The translations under genes and the position numbers were made by a program. From Diprion similis (taxonomy: Eukaryota; Arthropoda; Insecta; Hymenoptera; Diprionidae), in the NCBI RefSeq assembly GCF_021155765.1, contig NC_060106.1, positions 12,178,031-12,242,030 on the forward strand: a DNA stretch of 64,000 bases, in the 5' to 3' direction. Each line of letters begins with the position of its first letter. The stretch's first letter is position 1. This document shows positions 39,401 through 51,178 of the stretch, in pieces. The notes under the pieces were generated by a model that was given only the letters and a program-made list of their open reading frames with translations, did no database searches and had not been told where the DNA came from.

Positions 39401-39520
39401 TTCCTGGTATTTAGTATCGAATAAAGCGGTATCGTCACTGCGAAGATCATCGTTTCCATGAGCCTTGTTAAATTTGTTGAAAGCACACCTAGTCGAAGAC
39501 TATAACGGCTTGTTCTTCTC
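36404..39520. other. Intergenic region upstream of the CPAP1-like gene
   Basis: About 3.1 kb with no supported gene. The first 350 bp (36404-36750) are GC- and CpG-rich and probably contain the promoter and 5' UTR of the CPAP1-like gene. A (CCAG)n tract lies near 37202-37222. The 3' UTR of the secreted dibasic-site gene should lie just below 39520. Open frames here are short, overlap on both strands and show no coding signature. Confidence 0.55.
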
Positions 39521-41356
39521 TTACTCTTCGATCTTTTCTTCAAGCCTCGGAAATAAAGTTCCTCTGACCACCTGGTTGATGTAGCTAGGTGAGTTCGCCG
39601 ATTCTTGTTGAAGCTTTTTATACTGCTCGGGATCATTCAACATTGCCGTATATTTCTTTATCAATTTCTCGTTCCGAATCTCTTCCCTCTCTATTCTTTC
39701 CCTGAAAATACAAAGCGAATAATAACCTTCGAGACGAGCGTATCATCATTGCCTGTTGAGACGATCCCACCTGTCCGCTTCGTCTTTGATTTTATCACCG
39801 AAAAGCCTTCCAACAGATCCAATTACGCCACCGTCGAAGATGGGTTCCCAGTAAAATCGTCTGCCATTGGATTCGTCTATTGCGGAATCAAGATTATCGC
39901 TACGAACTTGGCCGGCGACCTCCAGCTCAGAAATCTGTCTATTAGCCTTCGATCTACGGTTTCTAAATAAAAAAATACATCAATGTTCAGGTCACATAGC
40001 ATTTTTGTGGCTACTATCACTTTTCTTTTCTTTTTTTTTTGGATCTGTTTTTACCGATCAGACTGCATGACTGTATCGTCATCGAATAAACGATTGGTTG
40101 GCACGGTGCTAACTCGTCTAGAAGATTGCCTCTTGGTCCTCTTACGTCGAGTAGACCTTGCGAACTTTTTTTCGGGACGATTCAAAACCTGTAGATCCCT
40201 CGTTGAATTGCTAGGACCGTAATTAAAGATGGTGTAGCGCGCCTCTGGTAATTCTAGTTCGAGATCGATGCCATGTTAGATTTCGTATGATTTTCTCACG
40301 GTCATGTGTTACAAAATGACTATCCTAATGTTTTTCAAACGTTGGAATTTATCAATGCGTGCCATAAAGTATACGCTATTATGAAACATAGGTTTAGAAA
40401 AAAATAAATATCGAATAATCAAGTGAAGGAATTATCTACGTTCAATCGACTAACGCAGACGGGTCAAGGAAAGCGACTTATCAAACCCCAAAAATCTCCG
40501 GTTAAATACAAAACATGATAGTGAGTATGAATAAATAATAAAAATTCAGTTGTAACGGCGATATTCATTAGCAATAACATATATTACGTATAGTCAAGAG
40601 TAAGAAATAAAAGTTCTGTATAAGTTGTGAACTCTTACCGGAATTCCTAGACGTTCGTCTGCCTTTATATAAACTGTTCGCAATATTTTGAGGGTCATCA
40701 AACCTATAAAATAAAATTAATGGGTCAGCTTTTTTTTCTTAAATTCTGTTCATTTTATTTTGACGTGCCGTGTGACCGTTTCCCTAGTACAGACATAAAG
40801 TGTTTAATTCACTAAATTCCTGTCACAGAACCAACGCTCAAGAGTATAGTAGAAAAGCTGAACTTGTGTGACTCTTAACATCAAGAACCATGTCGCCAAT
40901 AGGTACACAAAATGTTAAACCCTTTAAAATCAAATCTCTAAATCATGCCAAGTAAACTTGTGATAATATAACGTTTACCGTTTTATTCTCGATGCAGGCT
41001 CAAGAGAACGAAGAATCTCACGTTTTCGCTGACTATGTAGCGACTTGGATTCATACGGGTAACTCGGCAAATTATGTCTCCACAAAAACTGACCTGGTTA
41101 AATAAATGATTGAAGAAATTTAAAAAGTTGAAAATGTAAGAATTATTTCGATATTCTAGAAAATAGCTTACAATTCTTGAATGATGAATTTTTGTATGAT
41201 ACAATAAAACGAAATGTGTTATAGTAAATGTTATAATGTGCAAAATGATCGATTGTTAATACTTGGACAACCTGATGACGAAAGTTGCTTTGTCTTACCG
41301 AACGCGTCGCACATTCCAATCACCATAAGCGTTAATAAAAAAACCCAATAGCTCAT
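39521..41356 (-). CDS. Secreted arginine-rich protein with dibasic sites; candidate peptide precursor (269 aa), unrecognised
   Basis: Six exons close exactly in phase: 41299-41356, 40979-41093, 40639-40703, 40055-40253, 39771-39962 and 39521-39701. Exon 1 encodes a clear signal peptide (MSYWVFLLTLMVIGMCDAFG). The mature part has no cysteine. Near its start are QRKR, then EILRSLEPASRI, then KR, then FDDPQNIANSLYK, then GRR. So two short segments are flanked by basic cleavage sites, and the second carries a Gly amidation donor. A very basic stretch (RRKRTKRQSSRR) follows. The C-terminal half is charged and helical, with FYWEPIFDGGVIGSVGRLFG. I do not recognise the family. It could be a neuropeptide or hormone precursor, or a secreted protein cut by furin; the architecture is seen, the function inferred. 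An alternative acceptor at 40244 would drop three residues. Confidence 0.72.
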
Positions 41357-44300
41357 ATCTGTATTGAAAACTCGCAGCGTCGATTGGAACTCTTTTATTT
41401 CGGTTGTCAGTTTTCGCAATTTTGATCCTTCAGAAAAAAAAATCCTTTCACCAAAGTTGTAAATATTCAGGCACTTCGACTAGCCTTGACAAAAGATGAA
41501 ATGATCACTGGTATTTGTTCTCGCAGTTTTATTCGTACAGGTCACAATGGAACTGCATCTGCATGAGAAAGGCAACTGCACTATAGCAACGAAACACATA
41601 GCAGTGCAAAAAACGGTGTAGCAATGAGCAGTAAAAATAATCGATTACGATACGAACCGTGAAGGCGCAATTCCTGGCGCATGAGCCAATCAATTTTTTG
41701 TGATCTCACTGCATTAGCGTAGCATATCACATATGTAGTAACAATCCACACATGATCCATACTCGATCCGAAATCATTTTCCACATATTTACAAAAAGTG
41801 ACAAATATGCTGTATTACTTTCACCGGGCAACAAAATAACGAGGTAATTACACGGTCTGAGTTTCATCACAAAATGCTGGGGATTACACCATAAAACTCA
41901 GCTAGTTTCTGCCAGCAAATGATAAGTATAAGGATAATATCTCAGCAATAAATTTCGCGATATATCTTGGAGTCAACTGGCAAAGTCTCGGTTCTATTCG
42001 TCGTTGCGTAATTTTATACCCTTCTGAAATTTATAATTCATAGCCCAACAAGCTTACTTATATTTTCCAAGATTCAATGGTGCAATATTTTTGTTTCGGT
42101 ACGAGTTTCGAAAAATTCTTCACTGGCACCCGTTTTAAGCCATTCTGCAATCCACCTAAGGTGAAAAAATTATTTAGCATACTTGTCTGGTGGCTATTTG
42201 ATTAAACTGTTTTCTGTATTTTAATTCACAAAACTCGAATCTCTCATACATGTTCACCATGCATTTAACGAACAGATATGTATGTGTAACGATACTCCTT
42301 GCTATGGAATTGGCGGCACGATTCATTCCGAACATCAGTTATCATTCTTACATTACATTCCCGAAAACTTCGTGCCTAGCTTTTAGAAAGGATTCTTTGG
42401 AAAGGGCCACAAGTCTGCTTCTAATCGACGTACGATTTATTCCACGTGTCCTGCCATCGGGATCTTTTATTCAGAGAAATATTCCAGACGTTTCGTTGGT
42501 CAGCACAGAATAATGCCGACTACTTCCAAAATAGTTCACGATTTTCCCATTTCCATAACGCTGCGAGCCAACGTGAAAGTGTTTCATTAGAAATTATCAC
42601 AAAAATATCTCAATGCGTGAAGAGTAAATTGTATGAAAATTTCTCTTTAAAGTATAAACATTTTGCTATCGTGATCTTCTGGATCCATACAAGAGATTCT
42701 ATTACGTATGCCTAGAACACGGTAAAAAATGCGATACCTTATCTTAATTTGTTAAACAAAATTGTTAAAAAGTAGAAAAATTAAAATGACTTTGTGCCGG
42801 TGTTTTGCTTTCCCATTATTGTTAAGTATTCCCCGTGATGGAATAAGCTACTATAGATACTGGTTTTACTATCTTGATATAGAAAGTAAACGAAAGTAAA
42901 GTACAAAATTCATAAACTTCGTATAAAACGATCATCTCCCCAATAACAATTATATTCTTGAGGCATTATACAGAGGGTAATTATTATATACATTCATGGC
43001 TTCCTCGTTATAGGAAGCCGAAAATTGCGTGCCATAAGAATTTACATGTAATAGACATCGGCGCGTAGATCGTTTGATAGTCACCTTCTGAATCAATTTT
43101 ATTCTTTTTTTACACGACTACTTCATGGGAAAATGATTATTTAAATTTGTTCTTACTCTTGTATACAATTTTATAGGCTTAGTACAAGGCGGAAGTATTT
43201 TTATTATTCACCACGGTAAATTTTTACTTGTACTTGCCAATTAATCGCCGTGCACATTTCGTACAGCTCAAGACGTTAACTGCAGCTATTTATACGCACA
43301 TCGTTTACGTATTAATTGGAAAGGACATTAAAATTATTGAAGTTATTATTGTCTCGCGGATCATGATAAAAAAACATTTACAATTTCATTTACAAATAGA
43401 GGATTTAAGTCGGATTGCCATACAAATTAATTACATTTGCTTCGTGTAACTTTCTCATTCGTATCGACAATAGATATGTACTTAAATTGCACGTTTCATA
43501 GATTATTAAAATAACAATGTACAATGCCAATGTTGCCTGCTAGCTCATGAATTTATCTATTCAAGGACTTACATCTCTTTCTACAGAGATCGGTCTAGAC
43601 CTTGACTTTCAGTGAAAATCCCTTTGCTTTCTATATTAATCCATACAGTGACAGATGGCCTTAAAAATAAGTCTCTTTCTGCGAAAGGCTGTTTTTATCG
43701 TCATTATATAAGATTTCCATGCCTGAATGCACAAGAATTTTATAAGGTAAACAAACATGAATAAATACGGCTGAATTAACCACGCTCCTTAGATCGTTAT
43801 AAACATACCCGTGTAAATATAATTTTTAGAATCTATATAATTAATCAACGATTTAATTATTGTAATACGAATATAGTGAGGCCAGGAAGCAATTACCTTA
43901 GTTATCGTGGCTCCTTCTTTACGATGGACTGGGACTGGGAACCGTTCAAGTGCACACTACAAGGTTACGATATTGAAACTGTACCAGCACAATGACACCT
44001 TCACTAATAACTCACAAGTCTCCTCAATCACAAACTTCACTTATAAAAAATTGGTACAGTACACCTCAGGAAAAGATCGCATAGTTTGCAAGATTCTAGT
44101 TAAAATTACTTATTCAATTTTACACCCGTTACCGAATGAACAGTGACCACTTGTGCTTCTGTCGTTGGAAAATATACAACAATTTAATCAGGTGTTAATA
44201 TTGTTTGACAATGAAATTTTTCCGAAAATTTACGAAATTTTTTAGCAAAACTGACCTCATGTTTTACGCAATTTCATAGAGTGAAAATAATGCCAGAATT

Positions 44301-45308
44301 TTGTTGATATTTTCAACATGTTGAAAATTGACTTTCAGCAAAGTCAAAATGTTCAAAGTGCGTAAAAAATAAAGAAGGAGAATCGTTTCATCGAGATACC
44401 GATCTTAAAATAATAGCTATAGAAAATGAAATACCCGAAGCTTTTCGAGAATTTTTATCAGGTGGAACTACAGAATGTTGTAGTCTGTCTTTACCGACCG
44501 CGCTAAATCTCACTTATTTTGATCATTATCAGAGACTACACATCACCGACGTGAAAATTATGCAGTAACGTAATTCCAAACGCTATACCCTATATAAATA
44601 CCCAATAATTCGCAACAATAATGCCAAAAAATGTATTCTTGTCATCGAATAACCATTTATTGCAGGATTACATTTCCTGTCGTGATTTTTGTATGGAGCA
44701 AAAAAATTTTAGGACAATTTCGTTCAGCACTGCATGTAGAATTGCACTAACTACGAAATTTTTATATCAGTGCTGCAAATGTTTCGATAATAGTCAAACA
44801 ATGCGACAGTTTACTCAGTCGGTAAAGAGTGTGTATAGCAACTTGTGAAGATTTTAATAATTGCAACTCAGAGGTTTATCTGAAAATAAATAGACAATTT
44901 TGAAGAAGCTACTGGTAGATAAAAAAATTTGAACAAAATTAAAACTGATGAGATGGAAACTTGGCCAAATTCGCAGTACTTCCGTAATAATAGCAATAAG
45001 TCTACGTGAAACAGATTTTCAAATCGTTCGATCAGATGTCTGACCGCATTGTTTGATCGACACCGCGGTACTGATTCTGCGCAAGAAAATTCGCGCGGCG
45101 ATACAGAATTTCAACGACTAGCGACACCTAGGAATAATCCGAGGAACCTGACCAACAATAACTGGCTCATCTGTCAGATGAGTCGAAGTTTGAAAAAGGT
45201 TATGTTGCGTTGTGGTTGATAAGAAGCGCAGAAGCCCAGATTAGTAGTGTCTTATATCCGTGGCTGCGTAATGACAGGGAAATTGTGAAGGTTAATCGTT
45301 TTCAGAAA
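41357..45308. other. Intergenic region between the secreted dibasic protein (-) and PLEKHJ1 (+)
   Basis: About 4 kb of AT-rich sequence between two divergent genes. I see no supported gene, RNA gene or clear mobile element. Open frames such as 42250-42513 have no splice context, homology or codon signal. The last 250 bp are richer in CpG and likely include the PLEKHJ1 promoter and leader. Confidence 0.55.
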
Positions 45309-46796
45309 ATGAAATTCAGCGAAAAGGAACTCGCTGAAGCCAGCAACGGACCCGCCAACCTCGAGGGTCGACTAAATCACAAGAGAGCACACAAGTCGGG
45401 TTAGTACGTAAAAGCTCGACAATTATCCGGCCTATGCCAAACTAATAGCTCTAATTTCCATAACCAGCTCACGTACACTCCCTGACACTGAGCACGTGAC
45501 GTCAGGAATAACGGCGTCACGATTACCATCGACGCTATTCTGTTTACATAACCTCAAAGAGGTGCTAATTTTCAATGTTTGATTCACCTTCAGGCAGACA
45601 ATAACCATTGAATTATTATTTTTATATTGTTTTTGACGCTCTTCGCGCGTCTCGTTCTTGCTGTGAAGTCTCGTTGATCCAAGAAGCGTTTAAGCATGCT
45701 AAATCTCATCTTTTTGAAACTGAATTTGCAACACCAGCATCGAGTGTTCTGTTTATAATTATAAATAAGCAGTTAACTGTATGTAGTGCAATTATTCAAT
45801 TAAATTTGCATTTGTTAAGATATTATTCATCTGCACAAAAATTGCGTCAATTTAGAGTATTGCTGACAAATATTAGACACTTGTTTATCTGGGACACAGT
45901 CTGCACTATCTTGAGGTAACTGCTTTTACTATGACTGCATCCAACCATGACGAACGAATTTGTACAGATTGTGAACTTTTCCGATTGTATTATAAATTAT
46001 CTAACGATTCAGTAAACAGGAGAACATTGGTAGATATTTTACAGATCAATATCTAAGAAATAGAAAGTAAGAGATTATCCAGCGGTGTTTTTTTGTCCCA
46101 GTAATTTGAATTCAATATTTGTGCAACCGCTTTGGACTTCAAAAAAGAAGAACTTGAAGGGAATAAAACATTCTGCAAAGAACTGTTTATCAATTTACGA
46201 ACCAAAGCTTACATCACTGTATTTGATAAGACTTGGAAAATACTGCAATCATATAACTATATTGTTAAGCAAATCATGTCGAACATAAGCATGTAATTTG
46301 TGTTTGTTTTTCAGGTTTTAAAGAAAAATGGTTTAAGCTAAGATGGAACCTACTTTTTTACTTCAACCTCAACGACCTTGGTCAAATTGACAAGAGGCAG
46401 CCGTCAGGTGTAATTGTTTTGGAAAACTGCAGTATTAACTTGGACACCACGACCGAGGGTGCGTTCGCATTTAGTATATCGTTTAGGGATGAGCATGATA
46501 AGCGTCACGTCTTTAGCGCTCAATCGGAATCAAAAGTCGAGCAGTGGGTAACGATACTAAAACAATCAAGTTACGAATATTGGCGATCTAGGCTGATTAC
46601 GTTACAAGAAAGACTGTGTCAGAAAACTGGTAAAGACCCCTTGCTTATGTACCCAAGAAATCAAGGGGTGGTTCGAGATCAAGCTTGGGAGAACATGCCC
46701 AGCTTTAAATCTCACGTTCGAAATTTTAAATCTACCGTCATCACATCCTCTGGAATGAATACTTTAACCAGAGAAGTTAATCTTATTGAATTTTGA
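45309..46796 (+). CDS. PLEKHJ1: PH-domain protein, PLEKHJ1-like, complete, two exons (190 aa)
   Basis: Exon 1 (45309-45399) starts at the ATG of MKFSEKELAEAS and ends at a GTTAGT donor with one base left over. Exon 2 (46315-46796) follows TTTTTCAG. The joined protein begins MKFSEKELAEASNGPANLEG, as PLEKHJ1 proteins do, then a single PH domain: FKEKWFKLRWNLLFYF, GVIVLENCSI, FSISFRDE..RHVF, and the invariant Trp of the last helix in KVEQWVTIL. After it comes SYEYWRSRLITLQERL and KTGKDPLL, which are PLEKHJ1-specific. It is longer than human PLEKHJ1 (about 149 aa) through loop and C-terminal additions. The family is thought to act on endosomal membranes through phosphoinositide binding; that role is not visible here. 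An AATAAA near 46867 could end the transcript. Confidence 0.88.
45493..45504. promoter_or_regulatory. Overlapping E-box and CRE palindromes in PLEKHJ1 intron 1
   Basis: CACGTG (45493-45498) overlaps TGACGTCA (45497-45504) about 95 bp inside the first intron. Each is a perfect palindromic site, for bHLH-type and CREB/ATF-type factors respectively. A second perfect TGACGTCA is at 50109-50116. Function is inference from the motif only. Confidence 0.4.
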
Positions 46797-49231
46797 CAAT
46801 GCAAAGTATAACGTGAGTGGTTTAGGCTTTGGTCATTCTTCAGACTGTTAAGGAACAAAATTAAAGTAAATAAACTCAAATAATTTAGACTTAAGCTGTT
46901 ATGAACCCAGACGAATGTAAATCATAACTATCACAGAACAGATATTAAATTGGTGTATATTTGTATGATGGTAAAGTCACCGCAACATTTTTTATCCAAA
47001 TATATTATATCTATGTACTGCTTGATGCGTGTGTCGACAATACGAATATTTTTACCATAAAGATTATTGGAATAGAATCTTTGCTATCGCTCAACTGATG
47101 TACACCAGTGTTACAATATTTTTAAGGTATTTAAAATATAACTAAAAATAATAATCACTTAACGAGTAATACTTTTTACTGTTCTTTCAGACACTATTAT
47201 TATAAAAAGAAAAAAAAAAAAAAAACTGTTTTACCTGAATTAGGCGATAGCATTATATACATATACAATTAAGTATTAAACATTAGATTGGATTCATCAG
47301 AAAAAAATCCTGTTGACACTTTGCCTAGTTATTAGTTTAAGCCCCTGATAATCCCGATACCAAATACTCGTCGATTTATTTATTATACTAATATGTGTAT
47401 GTATCTATACATCACGAATACTGTTATACTCAAAACAAGCCTGTGTAATTTAAGAAAAATTGAATGTATTTTTATATTAGGTTTCGATAGTTTTTTTGTA
47501 ACAATTGTATAGAAGTCTGCCTATACCAGTTGTTTCGTTGCATATATGAATATGTATAAATCTACCGCAGATTTCTGTTACCGTAGAAAAAATGTTGCCG
47601 CGATTACGACAAAATAACGGTTTTATACATGTAATAGTAAAGAATATTTTCACCATTAGTCACGGAACACTTTGTAATTAGTAAAACGTAACGAATTTCA
47701 GTGGGCCTTCCACGATGTAACCGATTTAAGCCTAGGCTTCAATTATCCTGAGATTTCTCTGCAAGAAAATAAATCACATTTACTCGTCGCACGTGATGTG
47801 TCAGCTTTTATTGTACATCGTACGATACCCGAACCTGCTTCTATTGGGATTTGTTTTACAAATATTTTATGCATGCGGATTTACTGTTTCGAGGATTATG
47901 ATAAAATCTTACCAACAAGACATAAGAGGCGAACTTGATAACAGAAAAAACGCTTACACCTATAGCGTGCAAGCTAATATTTATCGTTAGTCGTTATCTA
48001 CCATATGTTTTAATTCAAGCCAATCCCTAACACGAAATGTGTTATGATACGAATAATACAGCGGAGTAGATATTATTTGATATGTTTAGGATCGTTAGTA
48101 ATATCAATAAACAATTGTATTGCTTATAACTGAAAATTACAAACACACCAACCGATATTCAAGACGTAAAGCAAAGGCTGCTCGAGATAAAACCACTATA
48201 AAAGCCCGGTACTTTGGTTCGAACTACTTTCTTTTACTTGCTTATATGTAAGTATGACGTACAGTGTCTGGGAAATGTTAATTCAGCATGTAATGAACTT
48301 GACAATTTCCAACGACGGTTCATCGAACGTTTGACCTTTATTGTGTAATTTAAATATTATGTTACTGAGTATTATGTTATTTCGTCACAGCAAATTTTCA
48401 ACAATAAAAATAAGTAGGAGAAAGAGTACCCTTACCTACAAAAAAAATATTGAAATCAAAATCCTTCGCAAAAATAAGAAATCAACGCAAAATCGTTGTG
48501 AAAAAGTTGAAAATTGTTATGAATATAATTTCTGCATCACATGAATATGAAATTTTTCGCTATTTCGGAGTACACGGTACTCTCGACGGTAGTAGAATTA
48601 TTATTTGAATATTTTCATTTAGCATCGCTAATTACTATACAACAAAAGAACTTAAACGCCAATTCACTCGCAGTACACGAAGCATACATACAAGTCCAAG
48701 TGTTTGCCGCATACCCCGTCTAATCGCATTATACAGATTATCAACCGTTTGAAATGATTTAAATTAATCGTAAATGTATTTCGTCAATTATCCTGGGAAT
48801 GAGTAGATAGTAGATGCGTTCAAAGGGAATGGAATGTACTACGCCTATGAGGTGAGCCCGAATAGGATCGTCCAAGCTGTGCGAATATCTATTTTTAATT
48901 ACAAGTAGTAAATAAAAGACAGCACCAGAGACGCCGCGCTCTGAAAACTTTCGCGAAGTTGTGGGACTCGAGATATTTTAAACAGTCGTCACGCTGCTGG
49001 TCAATCCTCACGTGCAGAAACGAATAAGTTTTGAAAACACGGAACTGTAACTATAAAATGAAAAGTCAGATTTATAGCTTCTGGGCATAACATAATGCTA
49101 ATGCTTCTACATATTCTGCGTTTTCACGCCGGTACAGGTGGTGACGATCTCTTCAATTTTAACAGATTCTACGAAATCGCAATAGTAAGTTTATAGAATT
49201 CACGCATTTTCTTTATTTCGGAGTCAAATGA
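46797..49231. other. AT-rich intergenic stretch after PLEKHJ1
   Basis: It contains the PLEKHJ1 3' UTR (candidate AATAAA near 46867) and an A-rich tract near 47208-47225. No supported gene. Small open frames at 47793-48723 are AT-rich noise. Confidence 0.5.
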
Positions 49232-49960
49232 AAATAGTTTGGAGTATTTTTGTTCAGAATTGCATATAGAATGGGGTTGTTGACCCTGTTTCCGCGTTTG
49301 GGATACACGGACTTCGATATTTGGAGATATATACATAAACGTCACGTCGAAATCGACAAAGGCACCCCCTTAAAACTGCAACTCAATACTTTTAAGTACA
49401 AGGTTATATCTCTAACATGCGAAATCGCGGACAGAAATAACAAACTCGGTGTAGTCGGTGTTGCTAAAAAATCAACCATCGTCCAAAGTAATCCAATGCC
49501 TATACGAGTATGAATCAGGCATCGCGCGAATGAATGAACGGGCATCACTAGCTATAGCGCTGAAAAAAGTGAAAGAAAAATGTTTGCTCCCACTTAATTC
49601 CAAAATCAAACGCCGTGTTTGATTAAAGTTCAGGACAAATTTGGGAGAATTGATTGTTTACTTTTACTGTACACTAATGAAAATAAATATAACGTTAAAA
49701 AATATCAATATATGAAGATTCAAACGAAAAAAACACCGGTTGTTCTGGGTGGTGTTCTCACGCTATTGCGTCTATAAAGTAAGCAAGTGGATTGCATCAG
49801 GACACCCTCTTACAATGCAAAGTTTCATCAAGTGCTTAAGGGGATGCCCTTGTTGAATTCGACGTTGACGTATATATGTTCGAATATCGAAGTCCACGTA
49901 TCTAAAAAACAAAAAAAGGCTTACAGCCTCATTCTTAACAAAAACACTCCAATACATTTT
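49232..49960. repeat. Diverged inverted-repeat pair (arms about 49232-49372 and 49837-49960)
   Basis: The left arm and the reverse complement of the right arm share TTGGAGT.TTTTTGTT.AGAAT at the outer end and then GGACTTCGATATT...ATATATAC and CCCCTTA at the inner end, roughly 75-80% alike with small gaps. The spacer of about 460 bp is not repeated. Translated outward-in, both arms read a similar peptide (left YTDFDIWRYIHKRHVEIDKG, right YVDFDIRTYIRQRRIQQG). It may be a degenerate transposon end or duplicated gene fragment; the family is unknown. Confidence 0.7.
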
Positions 49961-50615
49961 CCCAATCGACCAGAATAAACCTGCGGAACGGAACGGTAAA
50001 CAGGAGTCGAGCCCACGCGTCGCGTGCTCTCGACCGCTCTCCTAGCTTATAGCTGCACAAATACACACACGTGTACTTGATACGTCACGGAACAGGCGAT
50101 CGTTCGAATGACGTCACAGTTCGGATTTGCCGGCTGTGTCTATGCACGTGGGACCCAATCACGTTGTTAGGTCGCTTACGGTCCTATACGCTGCGCATTC
50201 GGGGCGCAGATCAGGAAGTCATCGGAATCGTGACTTTTGGCTTGCTGTCATCATATCACGAAAACCAGCATTGCATATTTTCCCTACCGTATCCGTACAT
50301 TTTGCTTATCAGTACTGTACTTCCGATTCTGCAATTGCACAGAGATATTTCGAATTAATAGTCAACAATGAAGTATCCAAGGTGTTTAGTGCGCAGAACC
50401 GAAAACGAAACAAGTAGGCTTCTGCAGTATCGGTAATGATGAAAAACCATGAAACACGTTGACAAAATTTCCCGACTTTCCCCGGTTGGTAACCACCCTT
50501 AATAAACAGTCCGCAAATGTGCAGATCCCAAAGTCTCGTAATTTCGACTAACCCAAAGGATTTCCCGTGAAACGCTGCAGATACGAGGGTGTGGGAGGGT
50601 GATGGGATCGTTCCG

Positions 50616-50622
50616 TATAAAA
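50616..50622 (+). promoter_or_regulatory. Candidate TATA box for the LDLR-family gene
   Basis: TATAAAA lies about 560 bp upstream of the start codon at 51179, at the beginning of a GC- and CpG-rich block that runs to 51300. A TCAGC initiator-like motif lies about 20 bp downstream. If used, the leader would be about 530 nt and include at least one short upstream ORF (ATG at 50999). Confidence 0.4.
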
Positions 50623-51078
50623 TGCCGACTTCTGGTCAGCCGGTGTGACATTTGAACAGGGTAAAAAAGAGGAGGCAGAGCCGGTGAGTCAAAATCGGAT
50701 GTTGCGAGAGCGACGGCGTTCCACGGACCTGGCGAAGGGGAAAGAGCCGGGCTAGGCTCGTCATCGGCCTCCACACAACGGTGCGCGCGCCGGTGGCGCG
50801 ATTCGGTGCATCACACCAGTTCCTCCCGTGTCGCCCGGGCGAGTGAGACGTGTAGAATCGTGCGAGGCGGGTGTACACGCGAGTTGACTTAAGAGCATTA
50901 TCGGTATTTCGGCGTAAAAGCGTCGACGTAGAAATCCAGCGATCTCACATCGTCGTCGTCGACAGGGTTGAACCGGGCGACATTCGCTCGAAATTCGGAT
51001 GCCTCCTCGCGCGCTGTGATTGCAAGACGTTTCCTACTCTCTCCGCGTCGTCCGCTAGTGTTTACCAAATCGGTGCTA

Positions 51079-51122
51079 GTGGTGGCGGTGGTGGTGGTGC
51101 TGGTGGTGGCGGTGGAGGAAGC
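51079..51122 (+). repeat. GGT/GGC-rich trinucleotide tract in the leader
   Basis: An imperfect GGT/GGC/GCT triplet run lies about 60-100 bases before the start codon, in the likely 5' UTR of the LDLR-family gene. It is G-rich on the transcribed RNA and could form stable structure. Confidence 0.7.
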
Positions 51123-51178
51123 TGGGAGGGTGACTCCGACGGAAGAGGAGTGCGTCGTGTTTCAGAGAAAGGGGCGAC

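Noticed and set aside
41231-41298. Reading-through extension of the signal-peptide exon (KTKQLSSSGC...)
   Set aside because: A consensus donor GTAAGA at 41298 and a phase-matched next exon explain the gene better; the extension is intronic.
41357-41419. Upstream in-frame extension before MSYWVFLL
   Set aside because: It has no ATG (it would start at TTG) and would bury the signal peptide behind a charged segment.
42250-42513. Open frame of 87 codons with a hydrophobic N-terminal part, between the secreted dibasic protein and PLEKHJ1
   Set aside because: No splice continuation, no recognisable domain, AT-rich composition like its surroundings, and an overlapping frame of similar size just beside it.
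45210-45308. Upstream extension of the PLEKHJ1 frame
   Set aside because: It starts at TTG; the ATG at 45309 gives MKFSEKEL, which fits the family N-terminus.
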